DNA from: Arsenicibacter rosenii
GTDB taxonomy: Bacteria > Bacteroidota > Bacteroidia > Cytophagales > Spirosomataceae
Direction of reading: 5' to 3'
Length of the DNA: 46,899 nucleotides
Assembly: GCF_001870735.1 (NCBI RefSeq)
Contig: NZ_MORL01000008.1
Coordinates: forward strand, 1 to 46,899
Position numbers and translations under genes: made by a program. Under the pieces are notes generated by a model. The model saw nothing but the letters and a program-made list of their open reading frames with translations. It searched no databases and had not been told where the DNA came from. Shown piece after piece: positions 33,868 to 44,017 of this stretch (position 1 is the first letter of the stretch; every line of letters starts with the position of its first letter).

Positions 33868-36348
33868 ATGAAACATTATTTAGCGGCTCTCCTTTTAGTA
33901 GTGAGCTATACCCTGGTGGCGCAACCCACACAAAATGTTCGTGGCCGCATCATTGACAAAGAGTCTAAATATCCGCTGACCGGCGCAACTATTCTCATCA
34001 TCGATACGGGCAACCAACCTCCTGGCGCCGTGGCAGATACCCTCGGTCGTTACCGGATTACGGGTGTACCGGTTGGCCGCCGTACCGTCAAGGTTTCGGT
34101 TGTCGGCTACAAGGATGCCTTGCTTAACAACATCATCGTTGATGCAGGGCGCGAAACGATTCTTGACATCGAACTGGAGGAAGCGATTAACGAACTGGCC
34201 ACCGTAACGGTAAAGGCCCGGCGCACCGGTGATGCCCGCAATGAAATGGCCATCGTCTCTGCCCGTCAGTTTACCGTCGACGAAGCCGACCGCTATGCCG
34301 GGAGCCGTGGCGAACCGGCCCGGATGGCCTCTAATTTTGCCGGGGTGCAGGGCGCCGATGACTCCCGTAACGACATCGTCATTCGCGGTAACTCACCGGG
34401 CGGTGTTTTGTGGCGCGTCGAAGGCATTACCATTCCCAACCCCAACCATTTTGCCATTCCCGGGACAACGGGCGGGCCTGTCAGCATTATCCGGAACAAC
34501 ACCCTGACCAACTCAGACTTTTTCACCGGTGCCTTTCCCGCCGAATTCGGAAACGGGATTGCGGGGGTCTTCGACCTGAAGCTGCGGAACGGCAATAACG
34601 AAAAACACCAGCGCTCGCTGCAATTCGGTTTCCTCGGCACCGAAGGCTTGCTGGAAGGACCGCTGTCTAAAAAAGCCGGTTCTTCCTATCTTGTCACCTA
34701 TCGCTATGCCAATCTCTGGCTGTTCAGTAAAGCCGGCATTGATATCGGTACGCAGGCTGTTCCGTCATACCAGGATGCGTCGTTCCGGCTTCATTTTCCG
34801 GTAAAGACCCGGACCGGTAAAGATGCCGGCCGGATTGCGCTCTGGGGCTTTGGCGGCACGAGCACCATCGATATCCTGATCAGTGAGCAGGAGGTTTCTG
34901 ACCGGAACATATTCGGCCAGAATGATCGTGACCAGTATTATACCTCCACTATGTTTGTGACCGGCATCACCTATGATAAAGCCCTGAACCGCAAAACGTT
35001 TCTGAAGGCTACCCTGGCGGCTTCAGGCAACGTACAGGATGCCAGCCACGACTATCTGTTTATCCGGAACGGTGCCGACGGCAAGCCCCTGGTGCAAAAC
35101 AACCGGTACGTGATTGATCAGAAAGTACCGATTCTGGATTATCTGTTTAAGGAAAACAAGGGATCCGCCTCAGTTTCCGTCAACCATAAAATCAACCCGC
35201 GCAACATCCTGAAAGCAGGCCTTAACGCCGATCAGTATTTTTTCAGCTTCCACGACAGCACCCGCGTGGTGGTTACGCCACCCAACACAACGCCCCAGAT
35301 TCAGCCGTGGCGTACCCGCTGGAGTACCGAAACCTCAGCGATCCTGCTTCAGCCCTATGTGCAGTGGCGGTCGAACCTGACCGAAAAACTGACACTCAGT
35401 GCCGGCCTGACCAGTACGTACTTCTCCCTGAACAATACCAGTTTTTCGCCGGTTGAGCCGAGGATCGGGTTGGTACAGGAACTGCCGAACCGGCAGAAAA
35501 TCAGTATCGCGGCTGGCCTGCACAGCCAGATACAGCCGGCTTACGCCTATTTCTACAAGACAATCCCGCTGTGGTCGTCGTCGACAACCGGCCCGTTGCT
35601 CGCCCGGAATCAAGGGATGGGTCTGACCAAAAGCTGGCATTATGTCGCGGCCTATGACCGGCTGCTGGGCCGCAACATGCGGATGAAACTGGAAGCCTAT
35701 TATCAGTACTTGTTTAACGTACCGGTTGAAAAAATCCGGAGTTCGTTTTCGATTCTGAATACCGGTGCCGCCTTCTCCCGGATTTTTCCCCGTGAGCTGC
35801 TCAACACCGGGACCGGCCGGAATTACGGCGCCGAGCTGACCGTGGAGAAATTCTTCAGCGACGGCTACTATTTTCTGGTGACCGGCTCGCTGTTCGACGC
35901 CAAATATAAAGGCTCCGACGGCGTATTACGCAACTCCGACTTCAACGGCCGGTATGCATTCAATGCGCTGGTAGCCAGGGAATTTGTACTCAGCCGGAAC
36001 GAAAAACGAAGAAACAGCCTGAATGTCGGTGCAAAATATACCGCCGTTGGCGGACGCTGGTACGGTCCTGTCGATCAGCAGGCTTCGCAGGCGGCTCAGG
36101 AAATTGTGTATGCCGATGCCACCCGGAACACCCTTCAGTTTGCACCCTACCGCCGCTTTGACGTAAAGCTGGATTATAAAAATAACCGCCGGAGCGTTAC
36201 CCATACGATTGCTGTCGACCTGGTCAATGTATTGGGCATACAAAACGTACTGACGCTGAGCTACGCCCCGCAGCCCGACGGGTCTTTTATCAGGCAGGAA
36301 TACCAGCTCGGTTTTTTACCGGTCTTCTACTACAAAATCGACTTTTAA
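33868..36348 (+). CDS. TonB-dependent outer-membrane receptor with regulatory-like domain
   Basis: 826 residues from the ATG at 33868 (MKHYLAALLLVVSYTLVAQ, signal peptide); the longer upstream start is not signal-like. A carboxypeptidase-regulatory-like domain (VRGRIIDKESKYPLTGATIL) at about 24-110 precedes a plug at about 130-225 (ANFAGVQGADDSRNDIVIRG, FTGAFPAEFGNGIAGVFDLK) and a barrel. The form is of the TonB receptor class without a SusD partner; ligand unknown. About 260 bases upstream hold no gene that I can see. An inverted repeat follows 7 bases after the stop. The DUF427 gene converges. Confidence 0.9.
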   Translation: MKHYLAALLLVVSYTLVAQPTQNVRGRIIDKESKYPLTGATILIIDTGNQPPGAVADTLGRYRITGVPVGRRTVKVSVVGYKDALLNNIIVDAGRETILDIELEEAINELATVTVKARRTGDARNEMAIVSARQFTVDEADRYAGSRGEPARMASNFAGVQGADDSRNDIVIRGNSPGGVLWRVEGITIPNPNHFAIPGTTGGPVSIIRNNTLTNSDFFTGAFPAEFGNGIAGVFDLKLRNGNNEKHQRSLQFGFLGTEGLLEGPLSKKAGSSYLVTYRYANLWLFSKAGIDIGTQAVPSYQDASFRLHFPVKTRTGKDAGRIALWGFGGTSTIDILISEQEVSDRNIFGQNDRDQYYTSTMFVTGITYDKALNRKTFLKATLAASGNVQDASHDYLFIRNGADGKPLVQNNRYVIDQKVPILDYLFKENKGSASVSVNHKINPRNILKAGLNADQYFFSFHDSTRVVVTPPNTTPQIQPWRTRWSTETSAILLQPYVQWRSNLTEKLTLSAGLTSTYFSLNNTSFSPVEPRIGLVQELPNRQKISIAAGLHSQIQPAYAYFYKTIPLWSSSTTGPLLARNQGMGLTKSWHYVAAYDRLLGRNMRMKLEAYYQYLFNVPVEKIRSSFSILNTGAAFSRIFPRELLNTGTGRNYGAELTVEKFFSDGYYFLVTGSLFDAKYKGSDGVLRNSDFNGRYAFNALVAREFVLSRNEKRRNSLNVGAKYTAVGGRWYGPVDQQASQAAQEIVYADATRNTLQFAPYRRFDVKLDYKNNRRSVTHTIAVDLVNVLGIQNVLTLSYAPQPDGSFIRQEYQLGFLPVFYYKIDF

Positions 36349-36354
36349 CGAATA

Positions 36355-36424
36355 TAAAATGGACAATGAATACTGTAGCTGCAGCTGCGTGTCTGCAAAT
36401 TACCAGTATACATTGTCCATTTTA
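36355..36424. repeat. 21-bp near-perfect inverted repeat (possible bidirectional terminator or MITE-like)
   Basis: TAAAATGGACAATGAATACTG (36355-36375) and its reverse complement at 36404-36424 match at 20 of 21 positions, with a 28-base centre containing the palindrome AGCTGCAGCT. It fills the gap between two convergent genes. As RNA it would form a long hairpin, so it may terminate both; similar AATGGACAATG tracts are dispersed repeats in Cytophagales. Confidence 0.75.
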
Positions 36425-36426
36425 CA

Positions 36427-36708
36427 TTAATCAACCACCTGCACACCTTTCCAGAAGGCGATGCGGTTACGGATCTGCTCGGCAGCGGGTTTAGGGTCCG
36501 GATAAAACCAGGCCGCATCGGGGTTTGTCTTCCCGTCAATAGTCAACGTGTAATAGGAGGCTATGCCCTTCCAGGGGCAGGTCGTATGCGTACGGCTTGT
36601 TTTCAGATAATCGGCATTAACAGCGTCTGCCGGGAAGTAATGATTTCCTTCGACAACAACGGTCTCATTGCTTTCGGCAAGCACTTTGTTATTCCAGATA
36701 GCTTTCAT
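36427..36708 (-). CDS. DUF427 domain protein
   Basis: 93 residues, one complete DUF427 domain: MKAIWNNKVLAESNETVVVE, then HYFPADAVN, TTCPWKGIASYYTLTIDGK, NPDAAWFYPDPKPAAEQIRN and IAFWKGVQV. The conserved CPWKG and AWFYPDP motifs make the family clear. Its function is not established; the fold is small and beta-rich. Monocistronic, convergent with the TonB receptor. Confidence 0.93.
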   Translation of the reverse strand: MKAIWNNKVLAESNETVVVEGNHYFPADAVNADYLKTSRTHTTCPWKGIASYYTLTIDGKTNPDAAWFYPDPKPAAEQIRNRIAFWKGVQVVD

Positions 36709-36876
36709 ATGTCAGGTAAGGTTATCTTTCTTTTTAAAGGATTTTATTGCACTTTCCTAATTAACAAAAAAAACCGGAAAATGGTAAAGGAAGCCCGTCT
36801 TTTATATGCAGAAATTAGTATACATTTCCAGTAGACTGAGCTGTCCGAATATGCATTTAATGCCGCATCTTCAGCT

Positions 36877-36961
36877 AAAACCACCCATTTATCAACAAAA
36901 ACTACGTTTCAGGCACAAAAACTACCCGCCTGTTTCCTGAAAACTACCCAGAGGGGTAGTT
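36877..36961. promoter_or_regulatory. Phased AAAACTACCC repeats and hairpin upstream of the giant surface protein
   Basis: Copies of AAAACYACSC begin at 36877, 36898, 36918 and 36940, spaced 21, 20 and 22 bases, i.e. about two helical turns. The last copy forms an 8-bp perfect hairpin with GGGTAGTT (36942-36949 with 36954-36961, loop AGAG). Short direct repeats about 21 bases apart are the usual target of LytTR regulators. The array lies 100-180 bases before the surface-protein start. The rest of the 36709-37059 gap shows no gene. Confidence 0.5.
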
Positions 36962-37059
36962 ACTTTTTGTTGGGGTGACCGGAGATTTCATCACGCAATT
37001 GCAGCGGGCTGAACAGGCCTGACGATTGACAGAAATCTTAACGTTTAGACCCAACAAAA

Positions 37060-40000
37060 ATGCAGAAACCAGTACCACACGGCAGACAGGGCTATCTTTT
37101 GTCTGCTATCAGATTTAACCAGCTAACCATGCTATGCAGTCTGCTGCTGCTCTGCCTGGCAACGGTTGCCCGGCCAGCCAATGACAAGGCACCGGCACAT
37201 GGTCCGGGAATAGTCAAACGTGGCGTACCTGCCTTACGATCAAGAACGATATCAGAACAGCCATCTGCAAACGTAGAGCCGTCTATTCTCAGCGTGACCA
37301 CCTCAGCCAGCGTTGCCTGCCCGGGCCAGACGGTGGTATTAACAGCTAATGCCGCCGGCATGACCGGAGGTTACGGATTCTCATGGGGTATTTCTCCCAC
37401 ATCGATAGGCTCAGCAACCTTTACCAGCCCGACTGATCAGTCCAGTGTAACGGCAGTAATGGGTAATATTCCCGGTGCCGTAGACTTTTCGGTCACCGTA
37501 AATGACCAGACAGGAATAGCTGTCGGTGGTGTTACCGTCACGGTACCAGGGCGTCTTCATGTAAATCCTAAGGCTACGGGCGCAAACAACGGCCTCAGCT
37601 GGCCGGATGCCTTCACCAGTCTCCAGAGCGCACTCACTTACGTCAGCCCCTGCGGCGGGCCAGCCTCCGAAATATGGGTGGCCAGTGGACTTTATAAACC
37701 AACAACGACAGCGACCGATCAAGCGGCCAGCTTCCGGATTCCGTCGGGGACTAAAGTCTATGGCGGTTTTGTCATTAATACTACCATCGATAACGGTCCT
37801 ATTGGCGGGGTTCTTTACCCGACATCAATCAGTGACCGGCCGGCCGTCAATCCGGTTACGGATGAACCAAGCAGCACGACGTTCTCAGGTGATATTAATA
37901 ACGACAACCAGATCAATGGTAACAGCAATTCAGTTGTTACATTTGAGAATGCCTCCGCGGCTACGCAGCTCGACGGCGTGGTCATTACCGGTGGCCGCGG
38001 ACAAGGCGGTGGCATATACCTGAACGGAGGTACCCCCCAACTAACCAACCTCCTGATCAGCGGCAATCAGGCTGCTCAGTCCGGTAATCACGGGGGTGGA
38101 ATTTACGCCGCCCAAAGCACTACGGTGACGCTGAATAACAGCCGGATTATTGGCAATACCGGTATCAATGGCGGCGGCATTTACGCCAACGGCCCCGTTT
38201 ATCTCACCGGCACCGATATTTCTCAGAATACGTCCAGTGCACAGGGCGGTGGTGTGTACTTCAATGCAACGTCAGCCTTCCAGGCCGTCAGCAGTACCAT
38301 CGGCCAGAATGCAACGTCGGGCGCACCTGCCGGTGGTATTTATTCGGCTACAGGAAGCGCCATGTTCCGTCTGGAAAACAGCCTGATACAGGCTAACCAA
38401 CCTGGCGGCATTTACGCCAATGCATCGAGCAATACCATCGTCGCCACCAATACGCAGTTCCGGCAACACCAGGGCACCTGGGGCGCGATATACACCGATG
38501 GGCCTGTATCCTTTTCGAACTGTATCATAGCACAGAATAAGGCTATCAGTAACAGTGCCGGTGTGCACATCAACAATAAAGGCTCCTTTTCGGCCGTAAG
38601 CACACAGTTTACACAAAACAGCAGCGGAGCCATCGGTGGAGCGGCTACTGTTCCCGGTGATGTCTACATAACCGATTGTACGATCAGTCAGAATACGGCC
38701 CCGTTCGGTGGCGCGGGCATTTACAGTACCGGAAGTTCGCTGACGGTTGCTTCTGTCAGTAACACCACCATTACTCACAACCAGATCAACAGCTCTGGTT
38801 CGGGCGGCGGGTTGTATTTTTCAGCATCAAACGCCCGGTTTACGTTCGACAACCTGCTTGTGACGAACAATCAGGCTATTTCCGAAGGAGGTGGTATTTA
38901 TGTAGGCGGCAGTAGCAGCAATACCATTACCGTCAGTAATTCGCAGTTTACACAGAATCGGGCAGGTAGTCCGGGAGGCGGCTTTTCCCTCAACGGGTCT
39001 GTCCGGATAACAAACTGCAGCTTTTCGCAAAATACAGCCTCAGAAGGAGCAGGTATCTATCATTCAGGATCTGAATTCAGCGCATCCAATAGCCGGTTCA
39101 GGCAGAACACGGCTGCATCAAGCGGCGGAGGCGGGTTGCGGGTGATGGGCAATGTCACCATTACCGGCAGTGACATCAGCCAGAATACGGCCGGCAACAC
39201 TGGTGGCGGCATCAACATGTCGTCTGCTAATATTATCTCTATTCAGAGCACAACCATTAGCCAGAACAGCAGTGGCTTCCCCGGCGGCGGCATTAATACA
39301 TCTGGCGGGAGCAGCTTTCTCTTAGCCGATGTCATCATCGAAGGAAACAAATCACAATATTCAGGTGGCGGTATATATTCGTCCGTTGCTAATTTTACCA
39401 TCACCAATTCGCGGGTACGGCAGAACCAGGTATCAAATGGCCCGGGCGGCGGTATAAATTCGTTCGGCACGACCTATATAACAAACTGCGACGTCTCTCA
39501 GAACACGGCTGTGGGTTCACCGGGAGGCGGAGTTTATGGCAATAATCCTGTCATTACCAGCAGTACCATCAGCCAGAATCAAACCTCCTCACAGGGCGGC
39601 GGTATTTACAGCAACAACTCTCTGACGCTTGTCCGGTCTGTTGTCAGCCAAAACCAGGCCAATGATGGCGGTGGTCTCTATGCGGCGGCTGGTCTGGTTC
39701 AGAGCAGTACGATTACCGGCAACAACAGCCTCAACACCGGTGGCGGTCATTATACAAACGGCGGGGCCTTTCTGGCCATCAACAGCCTCTACAGCCGGAA
39801 CCGGGCCTCGACCAGCGGCGGAGCCATCTATGCAACTTCGCCCAATACCTTAACGCTCCTGAATACCAGTGTCAGCAGCAACAGTGCGATAACGGGCGCA
39901 GCCGTATCGGGCACCGGCGTATCGGCCGGCAACAGTATCTTCTGGGGTAATGGCACCCCGGCTACGACCTTCGAGGGCAGTATCAGCCTGAAAAACAGCC

Positions 40001-41514
40001 TTGCCGAATCGGGCGCTTCGTTTACGGATGCGGGAGGGAACAAAAACACGGATCCGCAATTTACCAGCCCGGCTACCGATGACCTCCGTGTACCGGCCTG
40101 TTCCCCGGCGGTCAACACCGGCAATTCGGCTCTGTTCACGGCGGCCGCCCCCCTGACAACCGATGTAGCCGGAAACCAGCGGATTATAGGGACAGCTATT
40201 GATATGGGCGCCTATGAGTTTACCACAGCTGTCGGCGCGCCGGTTGGTATTACCGCCGGACCGGCAGAGTCGTCGGTTGTTTGCGCAGGCACTAACTTTT
40301 CGATTCCGGTCAGTGTCACCGGCGGAGAACCAACAACCACCTATCGCTGGTACAAAGACGGCTCTGCAACACCGGTAGCCAGCCAGACAACGGCAACCTT
40401 ATCGTTTTCGGGCATCCAGACAGCCGATGCCGGCACCTACACGCTGGTCGTTACAGGAGCCTGTAACAGTGTAACGTCAACCGTCTTCAGCCTGTCGGTC
40501 AATCAGTCGGCGGGCCTTACGCAGCAACCTGTAGCCAGCTCAGTCGTTTGTACGGGTGCGACCGTTACAGTCATGGTCAGTGCAACAGGATCGCCGGCAA
40601 CGGGTAAAAACAACCTGAGCTATCAGTGGTATCATAACGGCGCAGTCCTGACCGGCCATGCATCGGCGACGGCCGCTACCCTTTCCCTGCCCGATGTCAC
40701 CACCGCCAGCACCGGTACGTATTCGGTTGTAGTAACAGGAAGCTGCGGCAGCCTGACCTCAACCGGCTTCTCCCTGCATGTAAACCAGCCGGATGTAACA
40801 ATTATCGCCAGCAGCAGCGTACTGACCTGTACCGTACCTAGCCTGACGCTGACAGCCCGGACATCGGAAACAGCCCTGCGCTGGTCAACCGGCGAAACCA
40901 CCCAAAGCATTGTTGTCAGCACGACAGGCACTAATCAGGCGGGGCCGTATTCGGTAACGGTAACCGCAGCAGCGGGTTGTACGGCCGCCAGCGCCCCGAT
41001 CCAGCTCACGCAGGATTTATCGATGCCTGTTGTTAGCATCAGTTCGAAAACGGTCTGTGCCGGTCAGGCCGTTACCCTTCAGGCTACGGGCTGTACGGGC
41101 GGTACTGTCCGCTGGCCAAACGGCACCGAAGGCAATACGATAACACTCACCGCAGGGGCTGAAACGTCGTACATTACGGCAACCTGTACCATTGGTCAGT
41201 GTAGCACAACCGTCACCGGTTCGGTGGTAGTTGCCGCCAACGTATTGCCACCGCCCGCTACGATCAACAGTGTCAGCGCGGATGAGTCGGCATGTCCAGT
41301 TAAGCTGAAGGGTGCCGCAACCGGTACATCGTTTATCTTCACCGGACCGAACGGGTATGTCTTCAGTAGTGTGTACCGGCAGCCAGGCACCTACAGCGTC
41401 ACCGCACCGAACGCACTGAAACCGGGCAACTATACCTTTTATGTGCACTACACAACGGTTTGCGGCACAACGAATGCGGTACAGACAGTAACGGTCGTGA
41501 AGCAGTGCCCGTAG
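37060..41514 (+). CDS. Giant secreted beta-helix / Ig-like repeat surface protein
   Basis: 1484 residues. A signal sequence of unusual N-terminal length (hydrophobic core LTMLCSLLLLCLATVARP at about 23-40) is followed by a PKD/Ig-like domain (about 75-165). A long right-handed beta-helix (about 165-1045) consists of repeating units with GGGIY/GGGVY, NTTI and SQNTA motifs, similar in style to polymorphic outer-membrane proteins (Pmp). It ends in the usual DLRVPACSPAVNTGN / DMGAYE cap. Ig-like domains follow at about 1055-1145, 1150-1240, 1243-1320 and to the end, each with a Cys pair and WYKDG or WYHNG. No type IX sorting domain or autotransporter barrel is seen. It is probably an adhesin or surface polymer. 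It has its own terminator. Confidence 0.88.
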   Translation: MQKPVPHGRQGYLLSAIRFNQLTMLCSLLLLCLATVARPANDKAPAHGPGIVKRGVPALRSRTISEQPSANVEPSILSVTTSASVACPGQTVVLTANAAGMTGGYGFSWGISPTSIGSATFTSPTDQSSVTAVMGNIPGAVDFSVTVNDQTGIAVGGVTVTVPGRLHVNPKATGANNGLSWPDAFTSLQSALTYVSPCGGPASEIWVASGLYKPTTTATDQAASFRIPSGTKVYGGFVINTTIDNGPIGGVLYPTSISDRPAVNPVTDEPSSTTFSGDINNDNQINGNSNSVVTFENASAATQLDGVVITGGRGQGGGIYLNGGTPQLTNLLISGNQAAQSGNHGGGIYAAQSTTVTLNNSRIIGNTGINGGGIYANGPVYLTGTDISQNTSSAQGGGVYFNATSAFQAVSSTIGQNATSGAPAGGIYSATGSAMFRLENSLIQANQPGGIYANASSNTIVATNTQFRQHQGTWGAIYTDGPVSFSNCIIAQNKAISNSAGVHINNKGSFSAVSTQFTQNSSGAIGGAATVPGDVYITDCTISQNTAPFGGAGIYSTGSSLTVASVSNTTITHNQINSSGSGGGLYFSASNARFTFDNLLVTNNQAISEGGGIYVGGSSSNTITVSNSQFTQNRAGSPGGGFSLNGSVRITNCSFSQNTASEGAGIYHSGSEFSASNSRFRQNTAASSGGGGLRVMGNVTITGSDISQNTAGNTGGGINMSSANIISIQSTTISQNSSGFPGGGINTSGGSSFLLADVIIEGNKSQYSGGGIYSSVANFTITNSRVRQNQVSNGPGGGINSFGTTYITNCDVSQNTAVGSPGGGVYGNNPVITSSTISQNQTSSQGGGIYSNNSLTLVRSVVSQNQANDGGGLYAAAGLVQSSTITGNNSLNTGGGHYTNGGAFLAINSLYSRNRASTSGGAIYATSPNTLTLLNTSVSSNSAITGAAVSGTGVSAGNSIFWGNGTPATTFEGSISLKNSLAESGASFTDAGGNKNTDPQFTSPATDDLRVPACSPAVNTGNSALFTAAAPLTTDVAGNQRIIGTAIDMGAYEFTTAVGAPVGITAGPAESSVVCAGTNFSIPVSVTGGEPTTTYRWYKDGSATPVASQTTATLSFSGIQTADAGTYTLVVTGACNSVTSTVFSLSVNQSAGLTQQPVASSVVCTGATVTVMVSATGSPATGKNNLSYQWYHNGAVLTGHASATAATLSLPDVTTASTGTYSVVVTGSCGSLTSTGFSLHVNQPDVTIIASSSVLTCTVPSLTLTARTSETALRWSTGETTQSIVVSTTGTNQAGPYSVTVTAAAGCTAASAPIQLTQDLSMPVVSISSKTVCAGQAVTLQATGCTGGTVRWPNGTEGNTITLTAGAETSYITATCTIGQCSTTVTGSVVVAANVLPPPATINSVSADESACPVKLKGAATGTSFIFTGPNGYVFSSVYRQPGTYSVTAPNALKPGNYTFYVHYTTVCGTTNAVQTVTVVKQCP

Positions 41515-41537
41515 TGCGGCAGGATATAACGCAGATG

Positions 41538-41568
41538 AAAGAAGAGCCTAACCCGCTCTTCTTTTTTT
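41538..41568 (+). terminator. Terminator of the surface-protein gene
   Basis: AAAGAAGAGC (41538-41547) and GCTCTTCTTT (41555-41564) form a 10-bp stem with a 7-base loop, continuing into a T-run to 41568. The complementary strand has A-rich flanks, so it may also stop CRISPR transcripts arriving from the right. Confidence 0.9.
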
Positions 41569-43387
41569 ATGCCCGAAGCCGTTCTTTACGACGTCAATCC
41601 TTCTTTTGCTGGATGATGCTCACGGAGCCGGAAACGCCCAGTTTTTCCGGTAAGGGAAATAGAGTTTCAATCCTTCTTTTGCTGGATGATGCTCACGGAG
41701 AAACAACCTCGCCCTTATCGTTCAGGCAGAACATTTCGTTTCAATCCTTCTTTTGCTGGATGATGCTCACGGAGGATGTGTTCTGAGACCCCGTAGCCAA
41801 AAAGCGCCCAGTTTCAATCCTTCTTTTGCTGGATGATGCTCACGGAGCAATTCAAACAACGTGCCCTCAATGAATCCCAACAAGTTTCAATCCTTCTTTT
41901 GCTGGATGATGCTCACGGAGCACCGGCCTCTAATTGTATTAGCTGCAAATAGTCAAGTTTCAATCCTTCTTTTGCTGGATGATGCTCACGGAGTAAGCTT
42001 AACGCAACTTATCACGATTGCGAGGTGTCAAGTTTCAATCCTTCTTTTGCTGGATGATGCTCACGGAGTTTATTTAATGATACAGGAAATTCGGGAGACT
42101 TCCGGTTTCAATCCTTCTTTTGCTGGATGATGCTCACGGAGTTGCTTGATGTTCCGGTGACGTTAGTTGCGAATTTAGTTTCAATCCTTCTTTTGCTGGA
42201 TGATGCTCACGGTTACATAATGAACCATCGACGTAACGGGCTCAGAGGGTTTCAATCCTTCTTTTGCTGGATGATGCTCACGGAGTCTGGAGAACACGCG
42301 GTAAAATACCGAGTAGGTATGGTTTCAATCCTTCTTTTGCTGGATGATGCTCACGGAGTCTATACGCATGCCAATCCAGACCGTTTAAGGCTCGTTTCAA
42401 TCCTTCTTTTGCTGGATGATGCTCACGGAGCTCATGGCGAATGGCTTTCCAATGTATCCACTTGTCGGTTTCAATCCTTCTTTTGCTGGATGATGCTCAC
42501 GGAGTTTCAGAACGGCTTTACAATGCATTTGAAGAGCTTTGTTTCAATCCTTCTTTTGCTGGATGATGCTCACGGAGCCCTTTGCGGTACCAGTACCATC
42601 CTCGGCATAAATCGTTTCAATCCTTCTTTTGCTGGATGATGCTCACGGAGACGGCCGGAAAATCTCGGTTTCGTTGTTCAGATATTGTTTCAATCCTTCT
42701 TTTGCTGGATGATGCTCACGGAGATAAGTGTCTTATTCTCTGTACTTTCTAGGTGCGATGTTTCAATCCTTCTTTTGCTGGATGATGCTCACGGAGCGAA
42801 GAATTCCGCCGGTTTGCCACCGTTGGCGGTCGGTTTCAATCCTTCTTTTGCTGGATGATGCTCACGGAGTGTCGATTTAGAAGTAGCAGTGGTACAGTTT
42901 AAGAAGTTTCAATCCTTCTTTTGCTGGATGATGCTCACGGAGAGCTGAACTGCGAGGTGCCCATGGTGACCCAGGCGCGTTTCAATCCTTCTTTTGCTGG
43001 ATGATGCTCACGGAGCGTCGAAAACCGGCTCGACATCCTCAACGAGCCGCAGTTTCAATCCTTCTTTTGCTGGATGATGCTCACGGAGCTTTGTTCATGC
43101 CTTAGCGAAAGGGCTACCAAAACTGTTTCAATCCTTCTTTTGCTGGATGATGCTCACGGAGAGACGCCGGACGCCGACCGGCTCCCGTCGGTAATTATTC
43201 CGTTTCAATCCTTCTTTTGCTGGATGATGCTCACGGAGCTATCGTGGCAGCGACAAGCAGAAAGTAATCAGGGCGGTTTCAATCCTTCTTTTGCTGGATG
43301 ATGCTCACGGAGAGCGGTCAGCCGCCTGGCTTGAATCATTTCTGAAATCAGTTTCAATCCTTCTTTTGCTGGATGATGCTCACGGAG

Positions 43388-44017
43388 TACAACTAACAGC
43401 TCTTTCAGTAATTCCATTTCTTCCAGTTTCAATCCTTCTTTTGCTGGATGATGCTCACGGAGACTCCCGTACTTAACTCACAGGCAAACAAGAATACAGT
43501 GTTTCAATCCTTCTTTTGCTGGATGATGCTCACGGAGTGGGAAACGGACAATCGTGGGTATACAAATCCGGTAGTTTCAATCCTTCTTTTGCTGGATGAT
43601 GCTCACGGAGTTCTGATAATGGTTGCAGATCATCGTACTTACTCCGGGTTTCAATCCTTCTTTTGCTGGATGATGCTCACGGAGCGTCGAAAACCGGCTC
43701 GACATCCTCAACGAGCCTCAGTTTCAATCCTTCTTTTGCTGGATGATGCTCACGGAGTACAACTAACAGCTCTTTCAGTAATTCCATTTCTTCCAGTTTC
43801 AATCCTTCTTTTGCTGGATGATGCTCACGGAGACTCCCGTACTTAACTCACAGGCAAACAAGAATACAGTGTTTCAATCCTTCTTTTGCTGGATGATGCT
43901 CACGGAGTGGGAAACGGACAATCGTGGGTATACAAATCCGGTAGTTTCAATCCTTCTTTTGCTGGATGATGCTCACGGAGTTCTGATAATGGTTGCAGAT
44001 CATCGTACTTACTCCGG
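43388..44017. repeat. Duplicated four-spacer block in the CRISPR array
   Basis: Spacers 25-28 (43388-43647) are repeated as spacers 30-33 (43758-44017), 370 bases apart, identical by eye. Between them is spacer 29 (43685-43720), a copy of spacer 20 (43016-43051) with one change (G to T at spacer position 34). Confidence 0.95.
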
